Assembly: GCA_020852515.1 (NCBI GenBank)
Contig: JADZAS010000026.1
Location: 1 to 64,000 of the forward strand
Length of the DNA stretch: 64,000 bases
Direction of reading: 5' to 3'
Source: Phycisphaerales bacterium
GTDB lineage: Bacteria; Planctomycetota; Phycisphaerae; Phycisphaerales; UBA5793
The stretch's first letter is position 1. Each line of letters starts with the position of its first letter. The position numbers and the translations under genes were made by a program. Positions 1 through 9,145 of the stretch are shown piece after piece. The notes under the pieces are model-generated. The model was given only the letters and a program-made list of their open reading frames with translations, searched no databases and had not been told where the DNA came from.

Positions 1-150
1 AGCGTGCGCCTCATTAACAACTTCGGCACCGGCAACGGCAGCGGCATGGTCTCGGGCAGCGCCGGCACCGGCGCCTGTGGCGGCTGGCTGCAACTGGTCG
101 AAGTGCCCGGCTGCGCGGTGAGCAACGACGCGCAGGTGCCGCAGCCTTGA
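1..150 (+). CDS. 3' end of a secreted protein with the four-cysteine C-terminal module (partial)
   Basis: The reading frame is open from base 1 and stops at 150, so only the last 49 residues are visible. They hold a Gly/Ser-rich stretch, then CGGWLQLVEVPGC and a VSN tripeptide close to the end. This matches the end of the proteins encoded at 23466-26081, 44518-44910, 44945-45325, 52663-53664 and 54109-54981, whose last segment reads CGG(Y/F)-Q then C-TSNVV. The N-terminal part lies outside the window. The function of the module is unknown; from its relatives it is inferred to be secreted. Confidence 0.75.
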   Translation, partial: SVRLINNFGTGNGSGMVSGSAGTGACGGWLQLVEVPGCAVSNDAQVPQP

Positions 151-187
151 AGCCGCCCTGCCGCAAGACGCACACAGAGCGCCCCAC

Positions 188-300
188 GATTTGAACACGA
201 AGACTCAAAGGCACGAAGGCAGAAGGCGCCGAGGCGCCGAGGCAATGAGAATCGGGTCGTGCCGATTCGATCTTCCTGGTGACTCTGTGCCTTGTGTTGA
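188..300. repeat. Intergenic imperfect inverted repeat, 'cacgaag' type
   Basis: The left arm carries AACACGAAGACTCAAAGG and a second CACGAAGG. The right arm carries GACTCTGTGCCTTGTGTT, an imperfect reverse complement. The element sits between two convergent genes. Similar elements occur at about 2640-2818 and 6567-6690, so this is a dispersed intergenic repeat rather than a gene. No protein is likely here. Confidence 0.55.
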
Positions 301-349
301 AAATGTTGGGCCACCGATCCAACAGCGGTCAGCAGGGCACACGGGTCGA

Positions 350-1471
350 TCATGAATCGAGAATGCGAGCGACTTGCCGCTGCATTGCCGCGTCAAAAGT
401 CGGCACGTCGAAGCGCAGGGCATTGCGGCGGCAGGCGTCGGCGTCGATTGCCGTCGATTCAAACTGCCGCATCGCTTCGCACAGCGCCGCAGCGCTCTGC
501 TGTTCGAATCGCACGCCGACGCGATCCGTCATCCAGTCTTCGGCGCCCCCGCGATGCAGGGCGATGATGGGGCAGCCGCACGCCATGGCTTCGACGGGAA
601 CAATGCCGAAGTCCTCGATGCCGGGAAAGAGCAGGGCTCGCGCAGTTCGGTATTCATCGCGCGTCTGCTGGTTGTCGAGCGGGCCGAGGAAGGTGACGGT
701 TGGTCCGGCGAGTCGGCGCAGAAAGCCGGCCTGCGAACCGTCGCCGCCGATGCGCAGCGGCACGCGCAGCGCGTTGGCCGCGTGAATGGCGAGGTCGATG
801 CGCTTGTAGGGCTCGAGCGCGGAGATGACGAGAAAGTGCTCGCCGCGCCCGATGCCCGGCCCGGGCGTGAAGAAGCCCGTGTCCACGGGCGGGTGCACGA
901 CGGTTGCTTCGCGCCCATAGCAGGACTGGATAGCCCGCGCGGTGTGGGCGCTGTTGGCAAGGAAGGTGTCCACGCGATCGCAGGTCTCGCGGTCATAGCG
1001 GCGCAGTCGATTGCCAAAGACGCCAAAGCCGGCGCGGCGGAGATGCCCGGCCCAGCCCCCGCTGCTGTACTCTTCCCTCAGCGACCAGAGGTAGCGGGCC
1101 GGGCAGTGGCAGTAGCACAGATGCGGCGCGCGGCCGCGGCCGTCGCGGCGCATCGGCGGCATGATGGCCTTGATCATCGCCGAACTTGTGGAAATGAGCA
1201 GATCGAAGCGCGGCTCGAGGCGCAGCGACTCCACCGCGCGCGGATAGAGCGGCAGGTACCAGCGGCGCAACCGGCCCGCGGCGCCGGGCCAGCGCTGCAG
1301 CGATGAGGTGTGGATGGTGCACGCATCGAGCGCCGGCGTGTAGCGGCGCGACGCGTCGTGCACCATCAAAAAGAGATCGGTGGGTCCGAACAGAGTCGCG
1401 AGCCGGTCGAGCACGCGCTCGCCGCCGCGCATGCCCACGAGCCAGTCGTGGGCCAGCGCGATGCGCGGCAT
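350..1471 (-). CDS. Glycosyltransferase family 4 (GT-B fold)
   Basis: This 373-residue protein begins MPRIALAHDWLVGMRGGERV, the usual N-terminal strand and glycine-rich loop of GT4 enzymes of the WbaZ/mannosyltransferase type. The C-terminal half holds the nucleotide-sugar-binding region: FLVISALEPYKRIDLAI, then LFPGIEDFGIVPVEAMACG, where the E-x7-E motif is expected. It should transfer a sugar from a nucleotide donor during surface polysaccharide synthesis at the cytoplasmic face. An in-frame ATG at 1519 would add 16 residues but overlap the divergent amidohydrolase; the ATG at 1471 fits the family better. Donor and acceptor cannot be told from sequence. Confidence 0.88.
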   Translation of the reverse strand: MPRIALAHDWLVGMRGGERVLDRLATLFGPTDLFLMVHDASRRYTPALDACTIHTSSLQRWPGAAGRLRRWYLPLYPRAVESLRLEPRFDLLISTSSAMIKAIMPPMRRDGRGRAPHLCYCHCPARYLWSLREEYSSGGWAGHLRRAGFGVFGNRLRRYDRETCDRVDTFLANSAHTARAIQSCYGREATVVHPPVDTGFFTPGPGIGRGEHFLVISALEPYKRIDLAIHAANALRVPLRIGGDGSQAGFLRRLAGPTVTFLGPLDNQQTRDEYRTARALLFPGIEDFGIVPVEAMACGCPIIALHRGGAEDWMTDRVGVRFEQQSAAALCEAMRQFESTAIDADACRRNALRFDVPTFDAAMQRQVARILDS

Positions 1472-1528
1472 GGCTGAGGCTGCTGGCGAGGCGTCGGGTT
1501 TGACTTGCGCGACTACCATCGATCACCC

Positions 1529-2623
1529 ATGCCCAGCCAGCCTGCTGTCCACGCCGCAAACCTGCACGGCCTCGACTATCGCACCGAGGCCAGGCGCCTT
1601 GGTCCGCCGCCGGCGCCGATCACCGATGTGCACACGCACATCAACGGGACGAAGGCCGTCGAGATCTACCGGCGCGCGGCGGAGCTGTTCGGCGTGCAGC
1701 AAGTCTATTCCATGACGCATCTCGAACACGTGGAAGTGACGCGCGAACTGTTCGGGCAGCGCCTGCGCTACATCGCCGTGCCGCAGTGGGGCGCCAGCGA
1801 CCGGCGCAAGGCGTTCACGACCGACTGGCTCGACCGCATCGAGCGCTACGCCGCGATCGGCTGCCGCATCTGCAAGTTCTGGGCCGCGCCGCGCTCGCGC
1901 GACATCGGCATCGAACTGGGCGAGCCGGATCTCTTCGCGCTCGACGGGCCGCATCGGCGCGAGGCGATGGAGGTCGCCCGGCAATGCGGCATGATGTTCA
2001 TGACCCACGTGGCTGATCCCGACACGTGGTTTGCCACCAAATACGCCGACGCGAAGCGCTACGGCACCAAGCTCGATCAATACAAACCGCTGGAGCGCGT
2101 GCTTGACGAGTTCGGCGATGTGCCGTGGATCGCCGCGCACATGGGCGGCTATCCGGAAGATCTCGATTTTCTCGACGCGCTGCTGCAGCGGCACGACAAT
2201 CTGCATCTCGACACTTCGGCGACGAAATGGATGATCCGCGAAATCTCGCGCCAGCCGCGCCAGCGCGTCGTGGAGTTTCTGACCCGGTGGAAGGGCCGCA
2301 TCCTCTTCGGCTCGGACATCGTCACGACGGATGAACACCTCAAACCGACGGCGACGGCCATGGGCATGGGGCATCTCGCCGCCGATGAAGAACAGGCATT
2401 CGATCTCTACGCGAGCCGCTACTACGCGCTGCGCCTGATGTGGGAGACGGATCACCACGGGCTGTCGCCGATTGCCGATCCGGACCTGGCGATGGTGGAG
2501 CCGGAGCGATTTGATTCGAACGCATCGCCGGTGCTTGAGGGCAAGCGGCTGCCGCGCGACCTGCTGGTGAGCCTGTACCATGACGCGGCGGCGAACCTGC
2601 TCGACGCGTGGCACGCCTCCTGA
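1529..2623 (+). CDS. Amidohydrolase (TIM-barrel metal-dependent hydrolase)
   Basis: The 364-residue product shows the amidohydrolase-2 pattern: an HxH metal motif early (TDVHTHIN), a second histidine strand (FMTHVAD), a third (WIAAHMGGYPEDLD), and the late aspartate in LFGSDIV. It is a cytoplasmic hydrolase or decarboxylase-like enzyme; no signal peptide is seen. The substrate is unknown. The ATG at 1529 is chosen because it leaves room for the divergent glycosyltransferase; an in-frame ATG at 1505 exists. The two genes are head to head with a gap of about 57 bases, which must hold both promoters. Confidence 0.85.
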   Translation: MPSQPAVHAANLHGLDYRTEARRLGPPPAPITDVHTHINGTKAVEIYRRAAELFGVQQVYSMTHLEHVEVTRELFGQRLRYIAVPQWGASDRRKAFTTDWLDRIERYAAIGCRICKFWAAPRSRDIGIELGEPDLFALDGPHRREAMEVARQCGMMFMTHVADPDTWFATKYADAKRYGTKLDQYKPLERVLDEFGDVPWIAAHMGGYPEDLDFLDALLQRHDNLHLDTSATKWMIREISRQPRQRVVEFLTRWKGRILFGSDIVTTDEHLKPTATAMGMGHLAADEEQAFDLYASRYYALRLMWETDHHGLSPIADPDLAMVEPERFDSNASPVLEGKRLPRDLLVSLYHDAAANLLDAWHAS

Positions 2624-2639
2624 TTGCCGCACGTCCAAT

Positions 2640-2818
2640 GTTTACCACAAAGCGCACGAAGGCCACGAAGAGAATTCACGAAGAGTGAAGAGATTTAGCC
2701 GCAAAAAGGCTCAAAATGCGCAAGAGAAGAATTGATTCGATCTCGTCCGAACGGCGTTTCCCAAGCCTCTTTGCTTCTTTTCTTTTTGTGTCTTCTGTGC
2801 CTCTTTGCGGCTGATTCT
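2640..2818. repeat. Intergenic inverted repeat, 'cacgaag/ctttgtg' type
   Basis: The spacer between two convergent genes begins with purine-rich CACGAAGGCCACGAAGAG units, then AGCCGCAAAAAGGCTC. It ends with the approximate reverse complement, GTGCCTCTTTGCGGCT. The pairing can form a long imperfect hairpin. It is of the same type as the elements at 188-300 and 6567-6690. It might serve as a bidirectional terminator here, but that is inference. Confidence 0.55.
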
Positions 2819-3507
2819 CAGTGCGTAAGAACCCAGGCGAGGACGTTCGCGTTGATGTACTTGGCGTCGCGGATCTCGTTGCCGCCGCAGCAGCAGCAGC
2901 CGCCGCCTGCGTTGCCGGTGTCGTTGAGCCCCTCGGGCGAGTAGATCATGGCGAGCCGGCCGTTGAAGCGCAGCCCGTAGAGTTGCACGCTGGCTTTGTT
3001 CGTCTTGGTGCGCAGGCTGGTGATGTGAAAGACGGTCTGGAAGATGTCCTCGTCCAGTTCGAGCGGCTCGAGAGGAACATCGGCGAACACCTGCGCGATC
3101 TCGTGCCTGAACGAACGGTTCCAGTCGGCGCTCGAACAGCCGGCCGAGGCGAGAATGAAGCCGCCGCGCTCGATGTACTGGCGGATGGCGGTGAACTGTT
3201 CATCCGTGAACGTGAATGCGCCCTCGCCGCTGAGCACCGCGAAGGGGTAGTCGTAGAGTTGGGGCGAGTCGAGCGCGATGCGGGCCGGCTCGCGATTGAC
3301 TTTGATTTCCGTTTCGCGCGTGAGCAGATCGAGGTAGCCTGAGGCAAAGCACTGGGCGGTCTTGTTCTGGTCGTAAACGAGATGCGCCACCTGAACGACC
3401 GCGGCCTCCTGCGGCGGATCCTGCGCCGCCGGCACGAGGCGCAGCGGCTCAATGATCGGCAGCACCATTGCGGCTGCGAGCGCGAGGCGGCGGAGATCAA
3501 GGCTCAT
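2818..3507 (-). CDS. DUF4159 domain protein, exported
   Basis: The 229-residue protein has a hydrophobic N-terminal segment (LALAAAMVLPII) and then the DUF4159 pattern: a strand ending PFAVLSGEGAFTFTDEQ, YIERGGFILASAGC, an FHITSL segment, and NGRLAMIYSPEGLND. DUF4159 proteins have a class I glutamine amidotransferase-like fold of unknown activity and occur in BatA/MoxR-type operons. The ATG at 3507 is preceded by AAGGAG and overlaps the upstream gene's stop region by 11 bases, which suggests translational coupling. Near the C terminus is a run of four cysteines between glycines, encoded by a TGC repeat. The longer reading frame upstream is not used. Confidence 0.82.
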   Translation of the reverse strand: MSLDLRRLALAAAMVLPIIEPLRLVPAAQDPPQEAAVVQVAHLVYDQNKTAQCFASGYLDLLTRETEIKVNREPARIALDSPQLYDYPFAVLSGEGAFTFTDEQFTAIRQYIERGGFILASAGCSSADWNRSFRHEIAQVFADVPLEPLELDEDIFQTVFHITSLRTKTNKASVQLYGLRFNGRLAMIYSPEGLNDTGNAGGGCCCCGGNEIRDAKYINANVLAWVLTH

Positions 3508-5719
3508 CGATAGTCTCCTTCGTGTCGGACGCGGCCTGCTGGCTCGCCAGGCGACGGAAGTAGCGGGCCGCGAGGTCGCGATAGCGCGCAGGGATTGTGC
3601 CGAGCGCTTCGCCCGGTTCGCTCTGCTGCGCCTGCTGCGAGCGGACCGTTGACCGGCTCGCGGCGATTTCGGGCGGCGCGGCGGGGTCGTCAAGTTCGGT
3701 CAGATGCCGGCGCGGACTGTCTGGGTCGCTGCGGCCGGCGACGGGTTCGGCGGCGCCGTCTCGATTGATGAGCGATCGACTGCGCGCTTCGTCAAGCAGC
3801 GCGCTCGAAGCGGATGTCTCGCCGGAGGTCATTGCAGCCGCACCGCCGGTCGGGGAATCGGGGTTGGCGTTTTGTCCCTGGCCCAAACCTGGTGTGCCGC
3901 TCTGGGCCGGCGAATCACCGGAAGCGCCCTGGCCGGGCTGCTGGCCCTCACCGCCGGCATCGGATTCGCCGGACTGAGCATCGGGTGCTCCGCTGCCGCC
4001 TGGCGCCTCGCCCGCCGCGTCCGCGTCAGACTGAGCGCCGGCGGATTCTCCGCCGCCTTGCCCTTCACTGGCGCCGGCGCCTGAAGCGCTCGATGGCGAG
4101 GCGCCGCTGCCTGCCTGCGCGCTGCCGCCGCTGCACGCGGAGTACGTCGCCTCGTCGATGATGAGAATATCGCACGCCGCCGCGGCGGAGTTCTGCGGCC
4201 CGCCGAACTCATCGGGCCGGTTGTCGGCGGCGGTCGCCTGGAGGCGCACGGTGTCGCCCGGTTGAAGTTCCAGCTGCGACAGGTCGATCTCCGCGGCAGC
4301 GGCGCTGCGGCCGCCCGATTCCTGCGGCGCATCCAGCGGCTGGGGCGCCTGGGCGATAAGTTCGCCTTCGCGCCAGACCTGTGCCGTAAGTTCAACTTGC
4401 GAGACGCCGAGGTCATCGCTCGCCTGCACTTGCGCGGTAAAGCGCTGATCCGCCAGTGCCGCAGCGCGCGGCGGCGGCTGCGCGATCGACACCTGCGGCG
4501 GCGCATCGGCCACAACTTCGATGCGCAACGGCGTGGGGGTCGAAGCGAGCCCGGTCGGACCGATCAGACGGAGCGCAATCTCGTGCACGCCGACGGCGGC
4601 GGCGTCCCAGTTCCACGTCGCGGCGTGCGCATCTTGAGAAACCAACCCGTCGCTCGCGCCCTGGCCGGTGGCGCGGAGCGCGCTGAGCGGCAGGGTTGAG
4701 GTGGCTTCGAGCGTGAGATGGCTCGCCTGCAGGACGCGGATCGGCTCGGGCTTCTCGCCCAGCGGCAGGCGGCGGAGATCCAGCGCCGAGCCGTAGGTCG
4801 GACCGCGGATGATCAGCGTGCGCGACTCCCAGCGAGGCTCGAGGCGCGGGGTGATGGCGATCCACTCGCTGCGGCCGCGCGGCGTGTCGATCATGACCTG
4901 CACCGGCTCGCGACAGTCGCGCAGCGTGCCGGTGAAGCACTGCTCACTGGCGTCCGCATCGCCGGGTTGAAGCGGCAGGCGAACGGGCTCGGCGGCGCGA
5001 TCATCGAGGTCGCGGCAGACGAGATCGGCGCTGGCCGGCTCGCCGCCGGTGATGCGCACCTGGATCGCAGCGCTGTCGCCATAGACAACTTCATCGCACT
5101 GCGGCTCGAACGAGATGTCAAAGACCAGCGGGGTGTAGGGTGGATGATCGCCGAATGGGTCGATGAGGCGCAGGGCGACGGCGGCGACCGGCCGCGGCGC
5201 GGTCAAGCCGGCGGCGACGATGAACGCGAGCGCCCCGAGCAGCGCGAGCAGCGAGCGGCGGCGCGCGGCGGTGGCGGTGAGGCGCCGCGACTCGGTTCCG
5301 CGCGCTGCGGCTTCGCCCTGCTCGCTCGTGCGGGCGCGAAGCAGGGCGCCGACGTCTGCCGGGGCTGCGAGCGACGGCGCCACCTGCAATTGCACGGCGG
5401 AGATGAGCGGATTGTGCCGCAGGCTGCAGCGCTGCTCGATCTCGCGCGCCAGCCGAGCGGGTGAGGCGTGGCGGATGGCACGCGGCGGGATGCATCGCCA
5501 GATGAGACGAGCCGCCCCGGCCAGCAGCACGAGCCCGAGCCCCAGCCGCAGCCACGGAGGCAGCGGCCAGAGCGCATCGACAACCACGACAGCCGCCGCG
5601 AGCAGCAGCCACTGCCACAGCGCCGCGGTCAGGCGGCCGGCGACGCCGACGAGCGCAAGTTCGACTCGCGCGCTGGACAGGCGCTGGCGAAGCGTCGGGA
5701 TGGGGTCGCGGCTGGACAT
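3497..5719 (-). CDS. Large membrane protein, DUF4175-like
   Basis: The 740-residue product has two N-terminal membrane segments (around residues 25-45 and 50-65), a third near residue 155, then a long beta-rich extracytoplasmic region. A low-complexity Gly/Ala/Ser/Gln/Glu linker of over 150 residues follows. The protein ends in IPARYRDLAARYFRRLA, a tail often seen in planctomycete proteins next to MoxR/DUF58/VWA (Bat) genes. It is translationally coupled to the DUF4159 gene. The function is unknown; a role in cell-envelope maintenance is inferred only from family context. The ATG at 5719 fits the first membrane segment; the open frame to 6097 overlaps the divergent lipoprotein gene. Confidence 0.75.
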   Translation of the reverse strand: MSSRDPIPTLRQRLSSARVELALVGVAGRLTAALWQWLLLAAAVVVVDALWPLPPWLRLGLGLVLLAGAARLIWRCIPPRAIRHASPARLAREIEQRCSLRHNPLISAVQLQVAPSLAAPADVGALLRARTSEQGEAAARGTESRRLTATAARRRSLLALLGALAFIVAAGLTAPRPVAAVALRLIDPFGDHPPYTPLVFDISFEPQCDEVVYGDSAAIQVRITGGEPASADLVCRDLDDRAAEPVRLPLQPGDADASEQCFTGTLRDCREPVQVMIDTPRGRSEWIAITPRLEPRWESRTLIIRGPTYGSALDLRRLPLGEKPEPIRVLQASHLTLEATSTLPLSALRATGQGASDGLVSQDAHAATWNWDAAAVGVHEIALRLIGPTGLASTPTPLRIEVVADAPPQVSIAQPPPRAAALADQRFTAQVQASDDLGVSQVELTAQVWREGELIAQAPQPLDAPQESGGRSAAAAEIDLSQLELQPGDTVRLQATAADNRPDEFGGPQNSAAAACDILIIDEATYSACSGGSAQAGSGASPSSASGAGASEGQGGGESAGAQSDADAAGEAPGGSGAPDAQSGESDAGGEGQQPGQGASGDSPAQSGTPGLGQGQNANPDSPTGGAAAMTSGETSASSALLDEARSRSLINRDGAAEPVAGRSDPDSPRRHLTELDDPAAPPEIAASRSTVRSQQAQQSEPGEALGTIPARYRDLAARYFRRLASQQAASDTKETIDEP

Positions 5720-5825
5720 GGGCGCTGGTTCGCTGCTCAATGCTACCGAAAACGATCGGCCCGGCCGCATGGCCGGAGCGAAATTGTCCGCAGCCGCGAC
5801 TGGCGCGAGCCCGCTAGCCTTGTTC

Positions 5826-6557
5826 ATGGAACCGCTTCTCCGCCCTGGTTTGATCGTCCTGATGCTGATGGCGCTGAATCTGGCGGGGTGCGCCCGCGAG
5901 CGTGAGGCCGGTTCACTGCCGGGCTTTGAGGCGACGCAATGGCTCGGCGACGAACAGAGCACCGGCGATCTGCCCGCCGGCGCTTCGCTGGAGCACTTCG
6001 AGGCGGGCCGGCGTGAGTTTGCGATCATCGTTGATGGACGCGTCGATGAGGTCATCGAAATGGACGTCGCCTCGGCTCCGAATGACTCGTGGCGCACCGT
6101 GATCGAAGGGCAGCGGGCGGCGCTGGTGCGCGAGCAGGATGGCGACCTGCTGCTGGTGCAGACGACGGATTACCCCAACAACGCGGTGACGACGTTTGAG
6201 CCCCCGCTGCCGCTCATCATGGCGGGCATGGAGGTCGGGCAGGAGCACGCGAGCGAGCACGCCGTTACCGTGCGGCCCCTTGATGACCCCTCGGCGATGA
6301 TCGACCGCGGCCAGGCGACGCAGACGCTGCGCCGCCGGCCGGATCAGGCCCTGCGCCTGCCGCACGACCGCATGGACCATGCGGCGGTGTTTGAGCGGAC
6401 GTTGGTGCTGGACCTCGCGCGCGCCAAAGTGAACGAGACGACCCGCGCGTGGTACGTGCCGGAGCTGGGCCTTGCCGCCGAGCAGAGCCGCGAGCAGGTG
6501 AAGGTGCTGGGCCCGCTGGGCTGGACGCACGAACGGCTGATGCTGCGCGTGCCGTGA
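5826..6557 (+). CDS. Hypothetical lipoprotein
   Basis: The 243-residue protein starts with MEPLLRPGLIVLMLMALNLAGC. The LNLAGC segment is a lipobox, so Cys22 should be lipidated and the protein anchored in the outer or inner membrane. The rest is hydrophilic without a recognised domain; LIMAGMEVGQEHASEHAVTV and AWYVPELGLAAEQ are typical of planctomycete envelope proteins of unknown role. The gene is divergent from the DUF4175-like gene, 106 bases away. I do not recognise a family. Confidence 0.72.
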   Translation: MEPLLRPGLIVLMLMALNLAGCAREREAGSLPGFEATQWLGDEQSTGDLPAGASLEHFEAGRREFAIIVDGRVDEVIEMDVASAPNDSWRTVIEGQRAALVREQDGDLLLVQTTDYPNNAVTTFEPPLPLIMAGMEVGQEHASEHAVTVRPLDDPSAMIDRGQATQTLRRRPDQALRLPHDRMDHAAVFERTLVLDLARAKVNETTRAWYVPELGLAAEQSREQVKVLGPLGWTHERLMLRVP

Positions 6558-6566
6558 CGCCGGGAG

Positions 6567-6690
6567 TCCAACTCTGCAGCACGAAGGCACCGTGGCGCCA
6601 AGTTACAGCGAAGACGAGTTCAATCGTCATTCCAGTCGTCGTGTCTTCGTGTCGATGTGTCTTCGTGCTGGAACGTTGGGCGAGCGCTCA
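6567..6690. repeat. Intergenic inverted repeat, 'cacgaag' type
   Basis: The left arm contains CAGCACGAAGGCACCGTGG. The right arm contains GTGTCTTCGTGCTGGAAC, whose reverse complement begins GTTCCAGCACGAAGACAC. The element lies between the convergent lipoprotein gene and kdsB and belongs to the same dispersed family as 188-300 and 2640-2818. Confidence 0.5.
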
Positions 6691-6720
6691 ACGCGCGTCT
6701 CCGCTCCGCGGCGCCGCGCA

Positions 6721-7455
6721 CTACGCCGGATGCTCTGCGAGCCAGCGCTTGACGAATTCGTTGTACTGCTCGGGCGTGTCGATGCCGTGGTGGCGCGCAT
6801 CGGCGATGACGACCTGGATGCGCCGGCCGTGTTCGAGCACGCGCAACTGTTCGAGATGCTCGGTGCGTTCGAGCGGCGTGGGCGTCATGCCGACGTACTC
6901 GATGAGAAACTCGCGGCGGTAGGAATACAGCCCGACGTGCTTGAGCGGCTGGCTCGGGCCGATCGCATCGCGCTTGAAGGGGATGAGCGCCCGCGAGAAG
7001 TACAGGGCCCGGCCCATGCGATCGACAACAACCTTGACGATGTTCGGGTTGGCCGGATCTTCGTCGGCGGCAAAAGGCGAGGCGACGGTGCACATGTCGG
7101 CGTCGCCCAGCGCCTGGGCGGCCTTGTCGATCAGCGCGGGATCGATGTCGGGCTCATCGCCCTGCACGTTGACGACGATCGTGCCGTGCGCGAGGTCGCG
7201 GGCGACTTCGGCCAGGCGGCTGGTGCCGTTGGGATGATCGGCGCGGGTCATGACGACTTCGCCGCCAAAGCCCTGCACCGCCTTGGCGATGCGCGAGTCA
7301 TCGGTGGCGACGAGCACACGCGAAGCGCAGGTCGCCAGAGCAGCGCGCTCGCAGACGTGCTGAATGAGGGGGCGGCCGGTGCGGGCGGCCAGTGGTTTCC
7401 CGGGGAAGCGACTGGATGCGTAACGGGCGGGAATGACCACGACCACGTCGCTCAT
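6721..7455 (-). CDS. kdsB: 3-deoxy-manno-octulosonate cytidylyltransferase
   Basis: KdsB activates KDO with CTP to CMP-KDO, which is needed to build the inner core of lipopolysaccharide in the cytoplasm. The 244 residues match the family length. The N terminus VVVVIPARYASSRFPGKPL is the nucleotide-binding signature; VLVATDDSRI, VNVQGDEPDI and HVGLYSYRREFL follow in the expected order. Its presence indicates a Gram-negative outer membrane. It lies 4 bases downstream of the TPR gene and is probably cotranscribed with it. No kdsA is in the window. Confidence 0.96.
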   Translation of the reverse strand: MSDVVVVIPARYASSRFPGKPLAARTGRPLIQHVCERAALATCASRVLVATDDSRIAKAVQGFGGEVVMTRADHPNGTSRLAEVARDLAHGTIVVNVQGDEPDIDPALIDKAAQALGDADMCTVASPFAADEDPANPNIVKVVVDRMGRALYFSRALIPFKRDAIGPSQPLKHVGLYSYRREFLIEYVGMTPTPLERTEHLEQLRVLEHGRRIQVVIADARHHGIDTPEQYNEFVKRWLAEHPA

Positions 7456-7459
7456 GCCA

Positions 7460-8947
7460 TCACTGCTTTGCCTTGATATCTTTGATCAACTGGCGGATTT
7501 CGTCGCGCTTGCTGCGGATGTCGCGGAAGGACAGTTGCTTGAGCGCGATGGTCTTGGCGTGCTCGCCGGCTTCCTCGGCCGCAGCGAGATCGTCGTTCTC
7601 CCGCGCGTGCGCCTGCAGAGCCGACATGAGGTCGTAGCGCATGGCCAGGTGCGCATCGTCATCCTTGAACTCGTAGTTGTCCACAGCGGTGCGCAGCGAC
7701 TCGACCGCCTCGTCGAACCACTCGTGCTTTAGAAAGCACAGGCCGATGAGGTGCTGTGCTTTGGAGCGATGACGCGCGTCGTTCTGAGCTTCCTGAAGCG
7801 AGGGAATCGCCTCGTCGTACTCGCCCAGTTCGTAGAGGCGCCTGCCCAGTTCGAAGCGCAGCCCGAGGTCGGTGGGATACTTCTCGCAGCGCTCGCGGTA
7901 CTCGCCAACTTCGGCCGTGAGGATTTCGCGCTCGCCTTTTTCAACGCGGGCCTGGTCGACGGGATCGCCGGTTTCCTCGGCCTTCTCTTTGAGAGCGCGG
8001 AGTTTCCGCCGCGCCTGCATGAGCTTGATATCGCCGGCCTGCATGCGGAAGCGATACTCGGAGGTGTCTTCGTAGCCTTTGCGGAAGACGGCGATGGCCT
8101 CGGTCTCGAGCTTCTCATCGCCTGATTTACCCATCGCTTCGGCGTAGCGCTGGATGGCATTGGGATCGAGCGGGTTCGCCTGCCACTCGGCCCGCGCCGT
8201 CTGAATGCGGCGAAGCATCTGGTCGGTGCCGGCCGCGTAGTTGTCCTCTTCAGTGAGCAGCTTCTGGGCTTCGGCGTCGCGGATCGAGCCGCGGTAGGAA
8301 CCTTCCTGACCGACGTTGGTGTCGTAGCGGCCCTTGTCCATGGTCGCCTGGGCGGAGAGGTTGCGGATGCGGGCCTGGAGGGCGGCGTCGGTGCGATCGA
8401 GGCTCAGCGCCACCTCGCCGACCTTGACGGCCATCTCGTAGGCGCCGATTTCCTCGAAGAGGTCCACGTACTGGACAAAGGCGTTCTTGGAAGGCTTCTT
8501 TGTGGAGCGGCCGAGCACGTTGATGCCGATGCCGCCAAAATGCAGGGCGACGTCGCTCAGCCCGAGGCCGGCCGCCTCATTGAGGAACTTGAGATTGAGG
8601 TTCGAGTTGAGGACGTCGGTCATCCAGGCAAGTTCGGCCGCGGCAAGGCGATCGACGGGCCGGTTGTCGCCGCGCATCTCGCGGATTTCCTTGCCGGTGG
8701 CGGGCTTGCCGCCGGTCTTGACGTGGAGGCTGGCGATCTCCCAGAGGCTCTTGTGGGCTTCGAGGTTGGTCGGGTCAAACTTGATGCCGTTGAGGTAGCA
8801 CTGGATGGCGTAGGGGTAATTGCGCGTATCGGCGGCAGTCCGCGCCTGGTTGAACCACGCGCGCGCCTTCTCCGGCTGGATGTTCAGCCCACCGCCCCCC
8901 TCGCCGTCGGATGAGCCGTTGCCTTCTTTACGCTTGAACCACGCCAA
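7460..8947 (-). CDS. Tetratricopeptide repeat protein
   Basis: The 495-residue protein lacks a signal peptide. It has several helical repeats of TPR type: ARAWFNQARTAADTRNYPYAIQ near the start and LRFELGRRLYELGEYDEAI near residue 390, plus a charged central coiled-coil-like stretch (LKEKAEETGDP). It probably acts as a cytoplasmic protein-protein scaffold. The start is a TTG at 8947, with AGAGGA about 7 bases upstream. It directly precedes kdsB. The specific role is unknown. Confidence 0.8.
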   Translation of the reverse strand: MAWFKRKEGNGSSDGEGGGGLNIQPEKARAWFNQARTAADTRNYPYAIQCYLNGIKFDPTNLEAHKSLWEIASLHVKTGGKPATGKEIREMRGDNRPVDRLAAAELAWMTDVLNSNLNLKFLNEAAGLGLSDVALHFGGIGINVLGRSTKKPSKNAFVQYVDLFEEIGAYEMAVKVGEVALSLDRTDAALQARIRNLSAQATMDKGRYDTNVGQEGSYRGSIRDAEAQKLLTEEDNYAAGTDQMLRRIQTARAEWQANPLDPNAIQRYAEAMGKSGDEKLETEAIAVFRKGYEDTSEYRFRMQAGDIKLMQARRKLRALKEKAEETGDPVDQARVEKGEREILTAEVGEYRERCEKYPTDLGLRFELGRRLYELGEYDEAIPSLQEAQNDARHRSKAQHLIGLCFLKHEWFDEAVESLRTAVDNYEFKDDDAHLAMRYDLMSALQAHARENDDLAAAEEAGEHAKTIALKQLSFRDIRSKRDEIRQLIKDIKAKQ

Positions 8948-9145
8948 TGAGCATTCCTCTGCTGCCTGGTGTCGCCATCGCCCGTTCCGCCTATCGTCCA
9001 GATTATTGGATGGGTTCAGGCCCGGGGCCTGTCTGCCTTTGCGGCAAAGCGGCTTTCACAATAGAGATTGGCGCTGCGCGCGTCAACCGCGTGGCCGGCC
9101 CCAACTGCAGCGCTGCACAGGCGCAGCGAGGCCTACCATCGCCCG

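Noticed and set aside
5163-5825. N-terminal extension of the lipoprotein frame
   Set aside because: The part before the lipobox overlaps the divergent DUF4175-like gene and is Arg/Ser-rich; the ATG at 5826 gives a perfect lipoprotein signal.
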